A DNA stretch of 64,000 bases from positions 1,119,882 to 1,183,881 of the forward strand of contig NZ_NJAI01000001.1 of assembly GCF_002632725.1 (NCBI RefSeq), read 5' to 3'. Under the pieces are notes generated by a model. It had not been told where the DNA came from. It saw only the letters and a list, made by a program, of their open reading frames with translations, and did not search any database. Within the stretch, counting starts at the first letter, position 1. Every line of letters begins with the position of its first letter. The stretch is from Xenorhabdus hominickii. GTDB taxonomy: Bacteria; Pseudomonadota; Gammaproteobacteria; Enterobacterales; Enterobacteriaceae. The position numbers and the translations under genes were made by a program. Below, piece after piece: positions 48,339 through 59,166 of the stretch.

Positions 48339-49232
48339 GATATGGCGATGGTACAACCCAAATCTCAACGGTGGCGGGTATGGGCAACACATATTTTAAT
48401 GCTGGCTTTTATTGCCTTGATTTTGTTCCCTCTACTGACGGTGATTGCTATTTCTTTGCGTCCGGGTAATTTTGCTACTGGTAGCTTAATTCCAGATACC
48501 ATTTCATGGGAACACTGGAAACTGGCATTTGGCTACAGTGTGGAATCACCTGATGGGCGAGTAACTCCACCTCCATTTCCAGTCCTACAGTGGCTTTGGA
48601 ATTCGGTAAAAGTTGCATTTATTACTGCTACCGGCATTGTGGCACTTTCAACGAGTTGTGCTTATGCGGTTGCCCGGATGCGTTTTCGTGGCAAAAGTCC
48701 TTTACTTAAAAGCATGCTAATTTTTCAGATGTTCCCTCCGGTACTTTCGCTGGTGGCACTCTATGCCTTGTTTGACCGATTGGGGGAATACATTCCCTTT
48801 ATTGGTCTCAATACCCATGGAGGTGTGATTTTTGCCTATATGGGCGGCATTGCATTACATGTTTGGACGATCAAAGGCTATTTTGAAACGATAGATCGCT
48901 CACTGGAAGAGGCGGCGATGCTGGATGGTGCGACATCGTGGCAAATTTTCCGATTGATATTGCTGCCGCTTTCTGTACCAATATTGGCCGTTGTGTTTAT
49001 TCTGTCTTTTATTGGTGTGATTACTGAAGTGCCTGTTGCGTCTCTGCTATTACGGGATGTAGACAACTACACGCTGGCAGTGGGAATGCAACAATACCTG
49101 CACCCACAAAATTATCTTTGGGGGGACTTTGCCGCTGCGGCTGTGCTTTCTGCAATCCCTATCACCGTGATTTTCTTACTTGCTCAACGTTGGTTGGTCG
49201 GAGGATTGACATCGGGGGGAGTGAAGGGCTGA
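48339..49232 (+). CDS. malG: Maltose ABC transporter permease MalG
   Basis: A 297-aa permease (E. coli 296) with six membrane segments and the EAA loop [20 protein letters not shown]. It starts [11 protein letters not shown] as in E. coli; the ATG at 48339 is 8 bases from GAGGAGA, while the ATG at 48333 is too close. It follows malF by 10 bases. The C-terminal GGVKG, which contacts MalK, is present. Confidence 0.96.
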   Translation, partial: DMAMVQPKSQRWRVWATHILMLAFIALILFPLLTVIAISLRPGNFATGSLIPDTISWEHWKLAFGYSVESPDGRVTPPPFPVLQWLWNSVKVAFITATGIVALSTSCAYAVARMRFRGKSPLLKSMLIFQMFPPVLSLVALYALFDRLGEYIPFIGLNTHGGVIFAYMGGIALHVWTIKGYFETIDRSLEEAAMLDGATSWQIFRLILLPLSVPILAVVFILSFIGVITEVPVASLLLRDVDNYTLAVGMQQYLHPQNYLWGDFAAAAVLSAIPITVIFLLAQRWLVGGLTSGGVKG

Positions 49233-49249
49233 TTTCGTCAAAGTTTTAA

Positions 49250-49284
49250 ACTTTGTACCGGCCTATAATAGCCCGGTACAAAGT
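49250..49284 (+). terminator. malG terminator
   Basis: ACTTTGTACCGG (49250-49261) pairs with CCGGTACAAAGT (49273-49284) over 12 bp; no long T run follows. Confidence 0.65.
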
Positions 49285-49310
49285 CTGCAATACGCGAAGT
49301 TTACAACGAA

Positions 49311-49457
49311 TGCAGTTTCGATATCTGCCTGCTGTTTGCGCTTGTCGCCTCCAGTCAGTAGCAGTGTTAGGATACTACCAGCTTGTGAATAATATATTCG
49401 ATAACCTGGTCCTTGGTTAATACGCAATTCCCGTACTCTATCGGAAATTCGTGATTT
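49311..49457 (-). pseudogene. RelE/ParE-superfamily (HigB-like) toxin fragment
   Basis: The minus strand encodes 49 in-frame codons, KSRISDRVRELRINQGPGYR followed by IYYSQAGSILTLLLTGGDKR and KQQADIETA. This is the core of the COG3657-type addiction-module killer proteins (ELRI..GPGYR, a hydrophobic strand, GGDK..Q..DI..A). An in-frame TAG sits just upstream and the end departs from the family after DIETA, so both ends are lost. No antitoxin gene remains beside it. It is a relic of a toxin-antitoxin pair inserted between malG and malQ. Confidence 0.7.
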
Positions 49458-49532
49458 CTATTTTGCTTATGTCAAGGATGAACCACCATCGATATTGTTT
49501 TATCACAGTGCTATCGCAGGTGGTTCAGTTGG

Positions 49533-51695
49533 TTATGAAGCTTGCTTTCGGCACTCTCCTACGGCTTCCAGTAGTTGGTTGATATGTGTATCTGCAAATA
49601 TATCTTCCAATGTGACAGTGAGTTTGCGTCGCCAGTTTGGGTATTCCGCAGTTGTGCCTGGAATATTGACAGGCTGTACCATATCGAGCCAGTCTTCAGG
49701 TTGTAATCCCAATAAGCCGCAGGCGCTATGGGCGATATAGCGATGTATACCCCGATTGATAGTTGCTGACATGGGTTGCTCGGTTTGCATTAGTGATGCT
49801 GTTTGCAGCAAGGGGAATTGTGTGTCAGCTAGAGTCAGTTCATCTGATAGATAACCGCGATGATTTAAGCTTGCCAATAATGCCTGCTTACAGTGTTTCC
49901 GCTCAGTATGTAGCTCATCAAGAAGTGTTTTATCAGGATATAAGCCGATGGTTTCGCCTAAGGTGAGATCCACGCTTTGCCAGAACCCACGCAGAGTGGG
50001 TAAATCATGGGTAGTCATGGTTGCCATTGCTTGTACGGGATATTCGTTAGGAGAGCGATATTCACCCCGCTCATTGCGTTCAAAATAAAACACTTTATAG
50101 GAGAAAACTCCTCTATCCCGTAACTTATCTACAATTTCTTCCGGCACAATTCCTAAATCTTCGCCAATCACCAGACAGCGATTGCGCTGGCTTTCCAGTG
50201 CCAGTATCGCTAACAGGTCATCAACCGGATAATGGACATAAACACCCTTATCAGCGGTTTCACCTTGTGGTATCCACCAAAGTCTGAGTAGTGACATCAC
50301 ATGATCGATGCGTAATGCACCACAATAGCGCATATTACTTCGCAGCAACTCAATGAAAGGTTGATAAGATTGGGCTTTTAATACATGAGGATTCATTGGA
50401 GGAAGTCCCCAATTTTGTCCTTTAGGCCCTAGAATATCAGGTGGTGCACCTATGGATGCCTTGGTGCAATAGATATTTCGGTTACACCATGTTTCTGAGC
50501 CGCCATGTGCTACACCCACGGCAAGATCACGGTAAATGCCAATTGGCATGTGATTGGCTTGGCTTATTGTGAAACATTCGGCAAGCTGTATATCAGCTAT
50601 CCACTGTAACCAGAGGAAAAACCCGACTTCTTGTTGATGTAAGTGACTAAATTCTTTAACAGCATCACTCTCTGGTTCACGGTATTTTTCCGGCCACACT
50701 GGCCAGCCCCAATAAGTGTTATTTTCTCCATAGAGTTTATGATGAAGAGCATCATAAGTGGCTTGAGAATAAAGGCTTACTCCACCCTTACTTACAAACT
50801 GCTGAAAAATAGTTCGCTTGGGATCATTGTCTGGCCGGTTTCTGAATTGCTGATAAGCCAGACGCAATGCGCTCATTTTTAGTGCCATGACGGAAGTATA
50901 ATCGACCCATTCGTTTTGGCGGGCTTGCTGAAGTTTGAGTTGCGTTTCTGGTAACTGCCACCATTCTTGTGCTTCGGCACTGTTGTTAAAATCTTCCAAC
51001 TGATTTACAGCAATATAAATGATATTAACCCAGTGACGGGAAGATGGGCTGTAAGGGCTGGCATTTTCGGGCATGGCAGGATATATGGCATGTAGTGGAT
51101 TCAGGCCGATAAAAGCGCCTCCACGTTGTGCCAATTCTTGCAGCATATATTTCAGATCACCAAAATCGCCGATCCCCCAGTTATTTTCTGAGCGTAATGT
51201 ATAAAGCTGAACGCAAGCGCCCCACAGCTTTTCGCCATGTGTTATTGCATCAGGCTCATAACAACGTTCTGGCGCAACAATAAGTTGTATGGATTGAAGT
51301 TGCATGGATTGCGGGTGAGAGTTACCGTCCTGCTCCGTTTCTGGGATTAGTGTCAGAGTGTGATATCCAAGGGGAAGCGTGGCTGATAACGTGAGTTGAT
51401 GTTGGCAGTGACCATGAAATATTCCCCCTTGTTCCGTGTGTATCTGCCATTGATAACGATTTGTGTTGTTTAAAGGCAAGATTTCCGCCTTTCCCTGAAT
51501 AATCACTTTAACGTTCGGCAAAGAGGCGGCATTTAAGTGATAAACCGGCTTATTAGCCGGTATCTCTGTATTCATGGCTTCTAATATTCGATGCCTGATT
51601 TCAGCAGGGAAAGCCTGTAGTTTCCCATAGGCATTAATATATTCGCTGGCAATGCCGGCCTCAGTTGCCAAATCATTGGGGCATTTATTTTGCAT
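49533..51695 (-). CDS. malQ: 4-alpha-glucanotransferase (amylomaltase)
   Basis: A 720-aa GH77 enzyme (E. coli 694) that moves glucan units between maltodextrins and releases glucose. The catalytic residues fall in ALRIDHVMSL (Asp), IGEDLG (Glu) and TTHDLPT (Asp). An N-terminal region of about 150 residues precedes the barrel, as in enterobacterial MalQ. It follows malP by 9 bases in one operon, and is convergent with malG. Confidence 0.96.
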   Translation of the reverse strand: MQNKCPNDLATEAGIASEYINAYGKLQAFPAEIRHRILEAMNTEIPANKPVYHLNAASLPNVKVIIQGKAEILPLNNTNRYQWQIHTEQGGIFHGHCQHQLTLSATLPLGYHTLTLIPETEQDGNSHPQSMQLQSIQLIVAPERCYEPDAITHGEKLWGACVQLYTLRSENNWGIGDFGDLKYMLQELAQRGGAFIGLNPLHAIYPAMPENASPYSPSSRHWVNIIYIAVNQLEDFNNSAEAQEWWQLPETQLKLQQARQNEWVDYTSVMALKMSALRLAYQQFRNRPDNDPKRTIFQQFVSKGGVSLYSQATYDALHHKLYGENNTYWGWPVWPEKYREPESDAVKEFSHLHQQEVGFFLWLQWIADIQLAECFTISQANHMPIGIYRDLAVGVAHGGSETWCNRNIYCTKASIGAPPDILGPKGQNWGLPPMNPHVLKAQSYQPFIELLRSNMRYCGALRIDHVMSLLRLWWIPQGETADKGVYVHYPVDDLLAILALESQRNRCLVIGEDLGIVPEEIVDKLRDRGVFSYKVFYFERNERGEYRSPNEYPVQAMATMTTHDLPTLRGFWQSVDLTLGETIGLYPDKTLLDELHTERKHCKQALLASLNHRGYLSDELTLADTQFPLLQTASLMQTEQPMSATINRGIHRYIAHSACGLLGLQPEDWLDMVQPVNIPGTTAEYPNWRRKLTVTLEDIFADTHINQLLEAVGECRKQAS

Positions 51696-51704
51696 ATTAA
51701 ATCT

Positions 51705-54134
51705 CTATTTGGCTTTCCAGATACGTTGTTGATAATCCTGAATTGTACGGTCAGAACTGAATTTACCCATGCGGGCGGTATTCAGCACAGTGCTGCGTGT
51801 CCAGCGTTGAGTATCACGATACAGCGCATCAATTTGCTTGTGGGCGTGGTTATATGAAGCAAAATCAGCCAGCACTAAGTAAGGATCACCAGCGTCAATC
51901 AGGCTATGTAACATGAGATCAAATGCGTGTGTATTTCCGTGGCTGAATTCGCCATTGGCAAGCGCATCTAATATGCCTTTTAGATGTTGATCCTGTTGGA
52001 GAACATCTTGTGGATTATAGTGATTGCTCAGTAGGGCTTTTGCCTCTTCAACGGTGTTTCCAAATATAAAGATATTGTCGTTTCCAACCTGTTCGGCAAT
52101 TTCAACATTGGCGCCATCCAGTGTTCCGATAGTTAGTGCACCGTTTAAGGCCAGTTTCATGTTGCCTGTACCGGAGGCTTCTTTACCTGCTGTGGAAATT
52201 TGTTCTGATACGTCTGCAGCGGGGATCATCAGTTCTGCTGTGGAAACATTGTAATCAGGGATGAACGCGATTTTGATGCGATCGCGGACGATCGGATCAT
52301 GATTAATCTTTTCGGCTGCATAATTGATGGCAGAAATAATATTTTTTGCCAGATAGTAACCAGGAGCTGCTTTAGCACCAAACAGAAAAACACGGGGGTG
52401 GATATCCAGCGCCGGATTTTCCTGAATTTGTCGATAAAGTGACAAAATATGAAGCAGATTCAGATGTTGGCGTTTGTATTCATGCAGGCGCTTTATTTGT
52501 ATATCGAAAATGGCATGAGGATCAATTTTGAGCCCCATAACCTTATTCACATAGTTGGACAGACGTATTTTATTTTCCTGTTTGATTGTCCGATAAGTAT
52601 CACAGAATGCACTGTCATCAGCATAAGGTTCGAGTTGTTTGAGTGCGTCAAGGTCATTAACCCATTCCCGATCCAATGTTTGGTCGATTAGTGAAGAAAG
52701 TGCAGGATTGCAGTGTCTTAACCAACGACGAGGAGTGACGCCATTGGTCACATTGTGAAATTTTGCTGGCCACAATTGATAATACTCGGGGAACAGGTCT
52801 GTCACGATTAAGGATGAATGAAGTGCTGCGACGCCGTTGATAGCAAAACAGGCGACAACGCAGAGATTGGCCATTCTTATTTGATTGTCATGGATAACAG
52901 CCAGTTTGTCCCAGATTTGTTGGTTGTCTGGCCATATCTGATCGACGGTTTTTTTAAAGCGCAGATTGATTTCTTGAATGATACGATGATGGCGCGGTAG
53001 AAGTTCACTGAGAAGCTGTTCATCCCAACGTTCCAGACCTTCTGGTAGCAAAGTATGATTGGTATAGGCAAAAGTTTTCCCTGTGATTTCCCATGCGCTT
53101 TCCCAATCCAACAGGTATTCATCAAGCAGAAGACGCATCATTTCAGGAATGGCGATAGTGGGATGAGTATCATTAAGTTGGATAACTTCGTATCGTGGCA
53201 GTTCTTCTATTTTGCGTTTCATTTGTTTGTGGCGTCGCAAAATATCGGCTATGGCACAGGCGCACTGGAAGTATTGCTGCATCAGGCGCAGACGTTTACC
53301 AGCCTGATGGTTATCATTCGGATAGAGCACTTTGGTGAGACTGGCGGCTTCAATGCCCTGCTGTTCTGCATGTAGAAACTGACCATCATTAAAAAGTGAC
53401 AAATCGAAGGGATTGTCGTACGTTGCTTGCCATAGGCGTAGTGGTTGGGTAACGCCATTACCATACCCAATCACTGGCAAATCCCACGCTTCACCAATTA
53501 GGGTAAATGCGGGAACCCAAGTTTCATGACCATCGGCAGTTGTTACTATTTCACCACCAAGACTAACATCAACTTTTAATTGTGCGTTATGGTGAAACCA
53601 CGGGTAGGTATCTCGTTCCCAATCATCGGGAGCTTCCATTTGCTGGCAATGCTCAAATGATTGACGGAACAACCCATATTGATAATTGAGGCCATACCCG
53701 ATAGCTGGTTGATTGAGGGTAGCCATTGAATCGAGAAAACAGGCTGCCAGCCTTCCCAGCCCACCATTACCTAATGCGGGATCGGTTTCCTCTTCAAGCA
53801 GGTCACTCAAAATGATGCCATCTTCTGCCAGATAAGCCTGAACATCGTCATACCAACCGAGATTCAATAAATTGTTGGCTGTCAGGCGGCCTATCAGGAA
53901 TTCCATCGAAATATAATTTACATGGCGCTGGTTATTCGTGGATGAATTGGCTCGGTTTTGTTGAGTAGAAAGAGGAATTAATTCAGAAAGGGCAGAACTG
54001 ATGGCCTTCCACCACTGATGTGGAGTCATTTCCTGTGCTGAACTAAGGCCGAAACGCTGCCATTGGCGTATGAGTGCTGCCTGAAATGTGGATTTATCTA
54101 ATGTAGATTTTTTATCGAATGTAGAGCATTGCAT
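51705..54134 (-). CDS. malP: Maltodextrin phosphorylase
   Basis: An 809-aa PLP enzyme (E. coli 797) that phosphorolyses maltodextrins to glucose 1-phosphate. The PLP lysine is in [20 protein letters not shown] (about 640-660). Other blocks are [15 protein letters not shown] near the start and [10 protein letters not shown]. The first 18 or so residues, before [11 protein letters not shown], are a short extension relative to E. coli. First gene of malPQ, divergent from malT. Confidence 0.96.
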   Translation of the reverse strand: MQCSTFDKKSTLDKSTFQAALIRQWQRFGLSSAQEMTPHQWWKAISSALSELIPLSTQQNRANSSTNNQRHVNYISMEFLIGRLTANNLLNLGWYDDVQAYLAEDGIILSDLLEEETDPALGNGGLGRLAACFLDSMATLNQPAIGYGLNYQYGLFRQSFEHCQQMEAPDDWERDTYPWFHHNAQLKVDVSLGGEIVTTADGHETWVPAFTLIGEAWDLPVIGYGNGVTQPLRLWQATYDNPFDLSLFNDGQFLHAEQQGIEAASLTKVLYPNDNHQAGKRLRLMQQYFQCACAIADILRRHKQMKRKIEELPRYEVIQLNDTHPTIAIPEMMRLLLDEYLLDWESAWEITGKTFAYTNHTLLPEGLERWDEQLLSELLPRHHRIIQEINLRFKKTVDQIWPDNQQIWDKLAVIHDNQIRMANLCVVACFAINGVAALHSSLIVTDLFPEYYQLWPAKFHNVTNGVTPRRWLRHCNPALSSLIDQTLDREWVNDLDALKQLEPYADDSAFCDTYRTIKQENKIRLSNYVNKVMGLKIDPHAIFDIQIKRLHEYKRQHLNLLHILSLYRQIQENPALDIHPRVFLFGAKAAPGYYLAKNIISAINYAAEKINHDPIVRDRIKIAFIPDYNVSTAELMIPAADVSEQISTAGKEASGTGNMKLALNGALTIGTLDGANVEIAEQVGNDNIFIFGNTVEEAKALLSNHYNPQDVLQQDQHLKGILDALANGEFSHGNTHAFDLMLHSLIDAGDPYLVLADFASYNHAHKQIDALYRDTQRWTRSTVLNTARMGKFSSDRTIQDYQQRIWKAK

Positions 54135-54489
54135 GGCGTCTTTATCCTGTCACTGAATAAGGAAAATGCGGGGATATTTAGCGAGATATGCTGAGGTCTA
54201 GCGGTGTGGGAAACATCATCCCATGAAAATATTCGCGGGGAGGAGTGCAAGGGCGTAGCTATTTCTCTCGAGCCTTTTCGCAATTTAATCAAAAAATGGA
54301 AAGGTTGTAATCAAAGAATGTGACAGGGTGCAATTTAACACAATGAAATAAATCAACTTGTTTGCAAAAAATAAGCGTTTCTCTAAATTTGGTGAGGCAT
54401 TGGTGAATGTTAACGATGTGAGTGAATCAATAGCATCGGACAGAATTCTGGTATCAGTTTTATTCATTGCTTATGAGAGAAAGAAAGTC
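54135..54489. promoter_or_regulatory. Divergent malP / malT promoter region
   Basis: GGGGAGGAGT at 54237-54246 matches the MalT box at 9 of 10 positions and probably serves malP. TGTGACAGGGTGCAAT around 54320 is a weak CRP-like half site that could serve malT. A frame is open from 54358 to the malT start but has no ribosome site. Confidence 0.5.
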
Positions 54490-57204
54490 ATGCTTATCCC
54501 ATCGAAACTCAGTCGCCCACTTCGTCTCCATAATATGGTTATGCGGGAGCGTCTGCTAGAAAAGTTCATTAACGCACAGGGTTATCGGCTGGTGTTGGTA
54601 ACCAGTCCTGCGGGGTATGGTAAAACCACTCTGATGTCACAGTGGGCAGCTGGGCAGGATAATCTGGGATGGTACTCTCTTGATGACAGCGACAATCAAC
54701 CGGAGCGTTTTGCCAGTTATTTGATTGCGGCTATTCAGCAGGCAACTCAGGGGCATTGTGTGAAAAGTGAGGTATTGGCCCAAAAGCATCAATATGCCAA
54801 TTTACCTGCGCTGTTTTCTCAATTGTTTATTGAACTCAACGAATGGCAGTCGCCTATTTTTCTGGTGATTGATGATTATCATTTGGTCGAGAATGGTCTT
54901 ATTCATGAAGCGATGCGTTTTTTCCTCCGCCACCAGCCAGAAAATTTGACGTTAATAATTCTATCGCGTCACTTGCCATCGTTGGGTATTGCTAATCTAC
55001 GGGTGCGTGAACAGTTATTGGAGATTGATAGTCAGCAGTTGGCTTTCGATTATCAAGAAACTGAGCAATTTTTTGCCAAACGGCTGACACTCCCACTGGA
55101 TGCTGATAACTGCAAACAGCTATGCAATGACGTCGCGGGGTGGGCGACTGCGTTACAGCTTATTGCGCTTTCCGCCCGTCAGTCGGGTAATACCGCTGAA
55201 ATGTCAGCAAAACGTCTTTCGGGGATAAATGCCAGCCATCTTGCGGATTATCTTGTAGATGAGGTTTTAAATCGGGTAGATCAGGCAACACGAGATTTTT
55301 TGTTACATAGTTCTATCTTGCGTTCTATGAATGATGGCCTGATTGTTTGCCTGACGGGCGAAGAAAATGGTCAGCAGCGGCTTGAAGATATCGAACGTCA
55401 GGGGTTATTTATCCAACGGATGGATGATTCTGGTGAATGGTTTTGTTTTCACCCTTTATTTGCGTCATTCCTGCGTCAACGTTGCCAGTGGGAAATGGCT
55501 GCAAAATTACCCGAATTACACAGAGCAGCAGTGAAAGGGTGGTTGATGCAGGGATATCCGGGGGAGGCCATTCATCATGCCCTTGCTGCTGGAGATACGG
55601 TGTTGTTACGGGATATTTTACTTCAACACGCTTGGGAGTTGTTCAACCACAGCAAATTATCCCTGCTGGAAGAGTGCATGAATGCCCTGCCATATGAACA
55701 ATTGTTGGAAAGTCCGCGCCTGGTGTTGTTACAAGCATGGTTGGCACAGAGTCAGCATCGTCACTATGAAGTGAATGCGTTATTGAATCAGGCCGAGCGA
55801 TCACTGAAACAGAAGAAGATAGTTATTGAAGCCGAGTTGTTGGCGGAGTTTGATGCCCTGCGGGCTCAAGTGGCGATCAATGATGGGCGGCCGGAAGATG
55901 CGGATACGTTGGCTGAGAAGGCGTTGGCGACTTTGTTGCCCGACAATCAATATGGTCGGATTGTGGCAATGTCAGTGAAGGGAGAGGTATTGCACTGTAA
56001 TGGGCACTTGAGTAGTGCATTGGCGATGATGAAGCAAACGGAGCAGCTTGCCCGCCTGTGTCATGTTTATCACTATGCTTTGTGGGCGCTGTTGCAACAA
56101 AGTGAGATTTTATTAGCACAGGGTTATTTACAGGCTGCCTATGACACTCAAACCCATGCTTTTGATTTGATCCGTGAACAGCATCTGGAACAGTTACCCA
56201 TGCACGAATTTCTGTTGAGGATCCGTTCTCAGCTTTTGTGGTGTTGGGCTCGCATTGATGAGGCTGAAGATGCGGCACGTCGGGGATTGGCAGTGTTATC
56301 TAATTTCCAGCCACAGCAGCAATTGCAATGTCTGACGCAGTTGGCGAAATGTTCTCTTATCCGTGGAGATATTGATAATGCCCGCCGTTACTTGTCTCGC
56401 TGTGAAAACTTGCTGAGCAATGGGCATTACCATCGTGATTGGCGGACTAATACCGATAAATTACGCGTCATCATTTGGCAGAATCTGGAGGATAGCAGTT
56501 CGGTGAACCAATGGCTGATGCAGGCAGAACGGCCTGAAAGCTTCTGTAACCATTTCAATCAAAATCAATGGCGTAATATTGCCCGAGCCCAAATCATGTT
56601 GGGTCAGTATGAGGAAGCAGAATCTATCTTGATGAATTTGAATGAATACGCGAGAGATTTGGCGCTGGTCAGTGATTTAAACCGTAATCTTCTGTTATGT
56701 AATTTGCTTTATTGCCAGCTTGGGCGCAAGGCTCAAGCACAGGATGTTTTAATGGAGGCATTAAGTTTGGCCAATCGTACGGGGTTCATCAGCCATTTTG
56801 TACTTGAAGGAGAATTGATGGCTTTGCAACTGCGCCAACTTATTCAGCTCAATATTTTGTCTGAAATGGAACAGTATCGGGCACAGCGTATCCTGCGGGA
56901 AATCAACCGACAGCATCGGCATAAATTCGCTCATTTTGATGAAATTTTTGTTGAGCAGTTGCTTACACATCCCGATGTGCCGGAACTTATTCGCAATAGC
57001 CCACTAACTCAGCGTGAATGGCAGGTATTGGGTTTGATTTATTCTGGTTACAGCAACGAGCAGATTGCTACAGAGTTAGAGGTGGCAGCAACTACCATCA
57101 AAACTCATATACGAAATTTATATCAGAAAATGGGAATAACGCACCGGCAGGAAGCTATTCAGCAAGCACAGTATTTAATGCAAATGATTGGATTACGGGT
57201 TTAA
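54490..57204 (+). CDS. malT: Maltose regulon transcriptional activator MalT
   Basis: A 904-aa STAND-class ATPase activator (E. coli 901), turned on by maltotriose and ATP. The Walker A loop is [10 protein letters not shown] (about 37-46), the Walker B LVIDDYH; TPR-like repeats fill about 420-820, and the LuxR-type helix-turn-helix ([20 protein letters not shown] onward) is at the C-terminus. The ATG at 54490 gives [13 protein letters not shown], the E. coli start. It should control malK-lamB-malM, malEFG and malPQ in this window. Confidence 0.96.
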   Translation: MLIPSKLSRPLRLHNMVMRERLLEKFINAQGYRLVLVTSPAGYGKTTLMSQWAAGQDNLGWYSLDDSDNQPERFASYLIAAIQQATQGHCVKSEVLAQKHQYANLPALFSQLFIELNEWQSPIFLVIDDYHLVENGLIHEAMRFFLRHQPENLTLIILSRHLPSLGIANLRVREQLLEIDSQQLAFDYQETEQFFAKRLTLPLDADNCKQLCNDVAGWATALQLIALSARQSGNTAEMSAKRLSGINASHLADYLVDEVLNRVDQATRDFLLHSSILRSMNDGLIVCLTGEENGQQRLEDIERQGLFIQRMDDSGEWFCFHPLFASFLRQRCQWEMAAKLPELHRAAVKGWLMQGYPGEAIHHALAAGDTVLLRDILLQHAWELFNHSKLSLLEECMNALPYEQLLESPRLVLLQAWLAQSQHRHYEVNALLNQAERSLKQKKIVIEAELLAEFDALRAQVAINDGRPEDADTLAEKALATLLPDNQYGRIVAMSVKGEVLHCNGHLSSALAMMKQTEQLARLCHVYHYALWALLQQSEILLAQGYLQAAYDTQTHAFDLIREQHLEQLPMHEFLLRIRSQLLWCWARIDEAEDAARRGLAVLSNFQPQQQLQCLTQLAKCSLIRGDIDNARRYLSRCENLLSNGHYHRDWRTNTDKLRVIIWQNLEDSSSVNQWLMQAERPESFCNHFNQNQWRNIARAQIMLGQYEEAESILMNLNEYARDLALVSDLNRNLLLCNLLYCQLGRKAQAQDVLMEALSLANRTGFISHFVLEGELMALQLRQLIQLNILSEMEQYRAQRILREINRQHRHKFAHFDEIFVEQLLTHPDVPELIRNSPLTQREWQVLGLIYSGYSNEQIATELEVAATTIKTHIRNLYQKMGITHRQEAIQQAQYLMQMIGLRV

Positions 57205-57915
57205 TTATTATTTTTTAGCTAAAAAATAAATTTTAAATCTATAAATGAATATAAATAAATAGAGGTATAAATTAAAAATATTAAATGAATTTAAAAATAC
57301 TTCATTTGATGTTTTTTCTTTGTAAACGAGAGTTCGAATTTGTTTGTATTTTGATCAGGTTGAGTTAACAACCAAATCATTATAAGTAGCAGCGCTAAGT
57401 ACTGGTGTGTTATCTCAGGTTTTTCATATTTTGTTGTTATTGTTATGATATTTATTCCATAAATAAATAACTAATCAGTGTTAGAAATACAAGCTAACAA
57501 GTTGAATATTAAATTTAAAATGCCTTTATATTGCCAAATGTTGAAACATAGAACGAAATTGTTCCATTTCTTTAATTAAGAAGGTGGGTGATTTTTATTA
57601 ACCTATTGTTATTAATGTTGTTAGTGTTGTTTTGTGGTAGATTGAGACGTTAATCGAGCTTGTTTATAAAAAATAAACTCCTACTTCTTTTGCACTAATA
57701 CATATGGATTGCTCTATAGTATTTCTGGTAGCATTGTTTTTGACATGATGGGTTGAGTAATGTTTTTGTCTTGAAAACAAGAATGCCCAATCATCTTGCC
57801 GCTCAAATATCCCTGCTAAATTTATATATTTCCTAATCCTAAATTGGATTGGGTTTTATTTCTCTGTGGTTTGTGTGTTGTTCATTTTTTATATAGTTAA
57901 TTATAGTGAGTCATT
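57205..57915. other. Gene-free AT-rich region between malT and the aminotransferase gene
   Basis: No gene is visible. A perfect 22-bp palindrome TTATTTTTTAG/CTAAAAAATAA (57208-57229) follows the malT stop and may act in termination. A terminator-like hairpin sits at 57832-57860, 56 bases before the aminotransferase start. The promoter of the downstream cluster must be here. Confidence 0.55.
57832..57860 (+). promoter_or_regulatory. Attenuator-like hairpin in the leader of the aminotransferase cluster
   Basis: CCTAATCC (57832-57839) pairs with GGATTGGG (57846-57853), one G-U, loop TAAATT, followed by TTTTATTT. If the promoter is upstream, this could end leader transcripts before the aminotransferase gene. 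Confidence 0.45.
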
Positions 57916-59166
57916 ATGGAAAATAAATATCATTTTGAAGACATGCTTTCTCGTTATATCGGTCAAGGCCCTTATTTGCTCATTGATGGCGAAAAAAATA
58001 TTGATGCAGCATCGGGAACATTTAATTTGCCACTTGGTTATACTAATCAAAGGATTGCCGATAAATTAAAAAAACAGATTGATAGATGTACACATTTGAG
58101 TTCTGCCTATACACAGGAAATGTCACAGTATATTTTGGATAAATTGGTTAAATATACGCCTGAAGGTATCGATAGTATTTGGTTACGGGATGTTTCTGGT
58201 TCGGGTGCGGTTGAATGTGCTATTCGTATAGCCCAAAAAGCGACAGGACGTTCTGGTGTTGTCTCGTTCTTCCTTGCCCATCACGGCCAATCTCTTGCTA
58301 CAGCACAGATTTCTGGTAATGCATTCCGGCTTAAAAATTTTCATATCAACATAGATGGCTCCATAAAAATTCCTGCTCCTGCCAGTGTCACGTCTGAGTC
58401 GGAATCTCAGGAAGGCACAACCCAATATGTCGATCTGGAACAGTTCATTCAATTGGGGTCTAGCGACAATATTGCATGTCTGATTATTGAACCGATTCAG
58501 GGCAATGGTGGAAACATTGTTTTCCCTGTGGAGTTTTACCGCAAAATCAGGGAAATTTGTCATCAGCATGGCATTGTTATTATTGCAGATGAAGTACAGA
58601 CAGGGTTTGGTCGTACTGGTACGTTCTTTGCTTCGAACGGTTATGCCAAGGAGTTAGAACCCGATATCATCGTGTTTGCTAAAGGTGCCGGTGGAATTGG
58701 TATTCCGACTGCGGGTGTGCTTATGCGCAGTTCATTGGATGTATTGGAATCATTCGAACATTCCAGTACTTCAGGTGCTAATCCTCTGTCATTGGTCGCG
58801 CTCAATGAAGTCATCGATATCATTGAAGATGATCATCTTCTGGAAAACGTACAGCAAAATGAAGCTTTCCTGCGTGATGGGTTACTGAATTTACAACATA
58901 AATATCCCGAAATCACGGGGGTCAGGGGGGTGGGTTATATGTTCGGTTTTGATACTCCAACCCCAGAATTTGCAGCGAAAGTCATTGCAACCGCCAGCAC
59001 TCATAAACTTATCTTGCGTGGTTCCCGTTATGGCAAGGGACGAGCACTTAAAGTAAGACCCCCTTTAATCTGTACACAGGAACACTTGAGTGAAATCCTC
59101 CATAAATTGGATCTGACTTTTGCTGAACTGACAATTTCATCTCAGAGTCATCAGGAGGTTGCATAA
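57916..59166 (+). CDS. Class III PLP-dependent aminotransferase
   Basis: A 416-aa enzyme of the ornithine/GABA aminotransferase class. Seen are the phosphate-binding SGSGAVECA (about 94-102), the cofactor Asp225 in ADEVQTGFGRTG and the PLP lysine K256 in FAKGAGGIGIP. It would transfer an amino group to a ketone or aldehyde; the substrate is not evident. It overlaps the next gene by one base (TAATG) and heads five genes on one strand. Beside a zinc polyol-type dehydrogenase and a phosphatase it recalls GabT1 of Bacillus azasugar synthesis, which aminates fructose 6-phosphate, but GABA, diamine or other omega-amino substrates are equally allowed by the family. Confidence 0.9.
   Translation: MENKYHFEDMLSRYIGQGPYLLIDGEKNIDAASGTFNLPLGYTNQRIADKLKKQIDRCTHLSSAYTQEMSQYILDKLVKYTPEGIDSIWLRDVSGSGAVECAIRIAQKATGRSGVVSFFLAHHGQSLATAQISGNAFRLKNFHINIDGSIKIPAPASVTSESESQEGTTQYVDLEQFIQLGSSDNIACLIIEPIQGNGGNIVFPVEFYRKIREICHQHGIVIIADEVQTGFGRTGTFFASNGYAKELEPDIIVFAKGAGGIGIPTAGVLMRSSLDVLESFEHSSTSGANPLSLVALNEVIDIIEDDHLLENVQQNEAFLRDGLLNLQHKYPEITGVRGVGYMFGFDTPTPEFAAKVIATASTHKLILRGSRYGKGRALKVRPPLICTQEHLSEILHKLDLTFAELTISSQSHQEVA

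Noticed and set aside
54358..54489. 44-codon N-terminal extension of MalT
   Set aside because: The sequence before [13 protein letters not shown] has no ribosome site and no counterpart in E. coli MalT; it lies in the promoter region.
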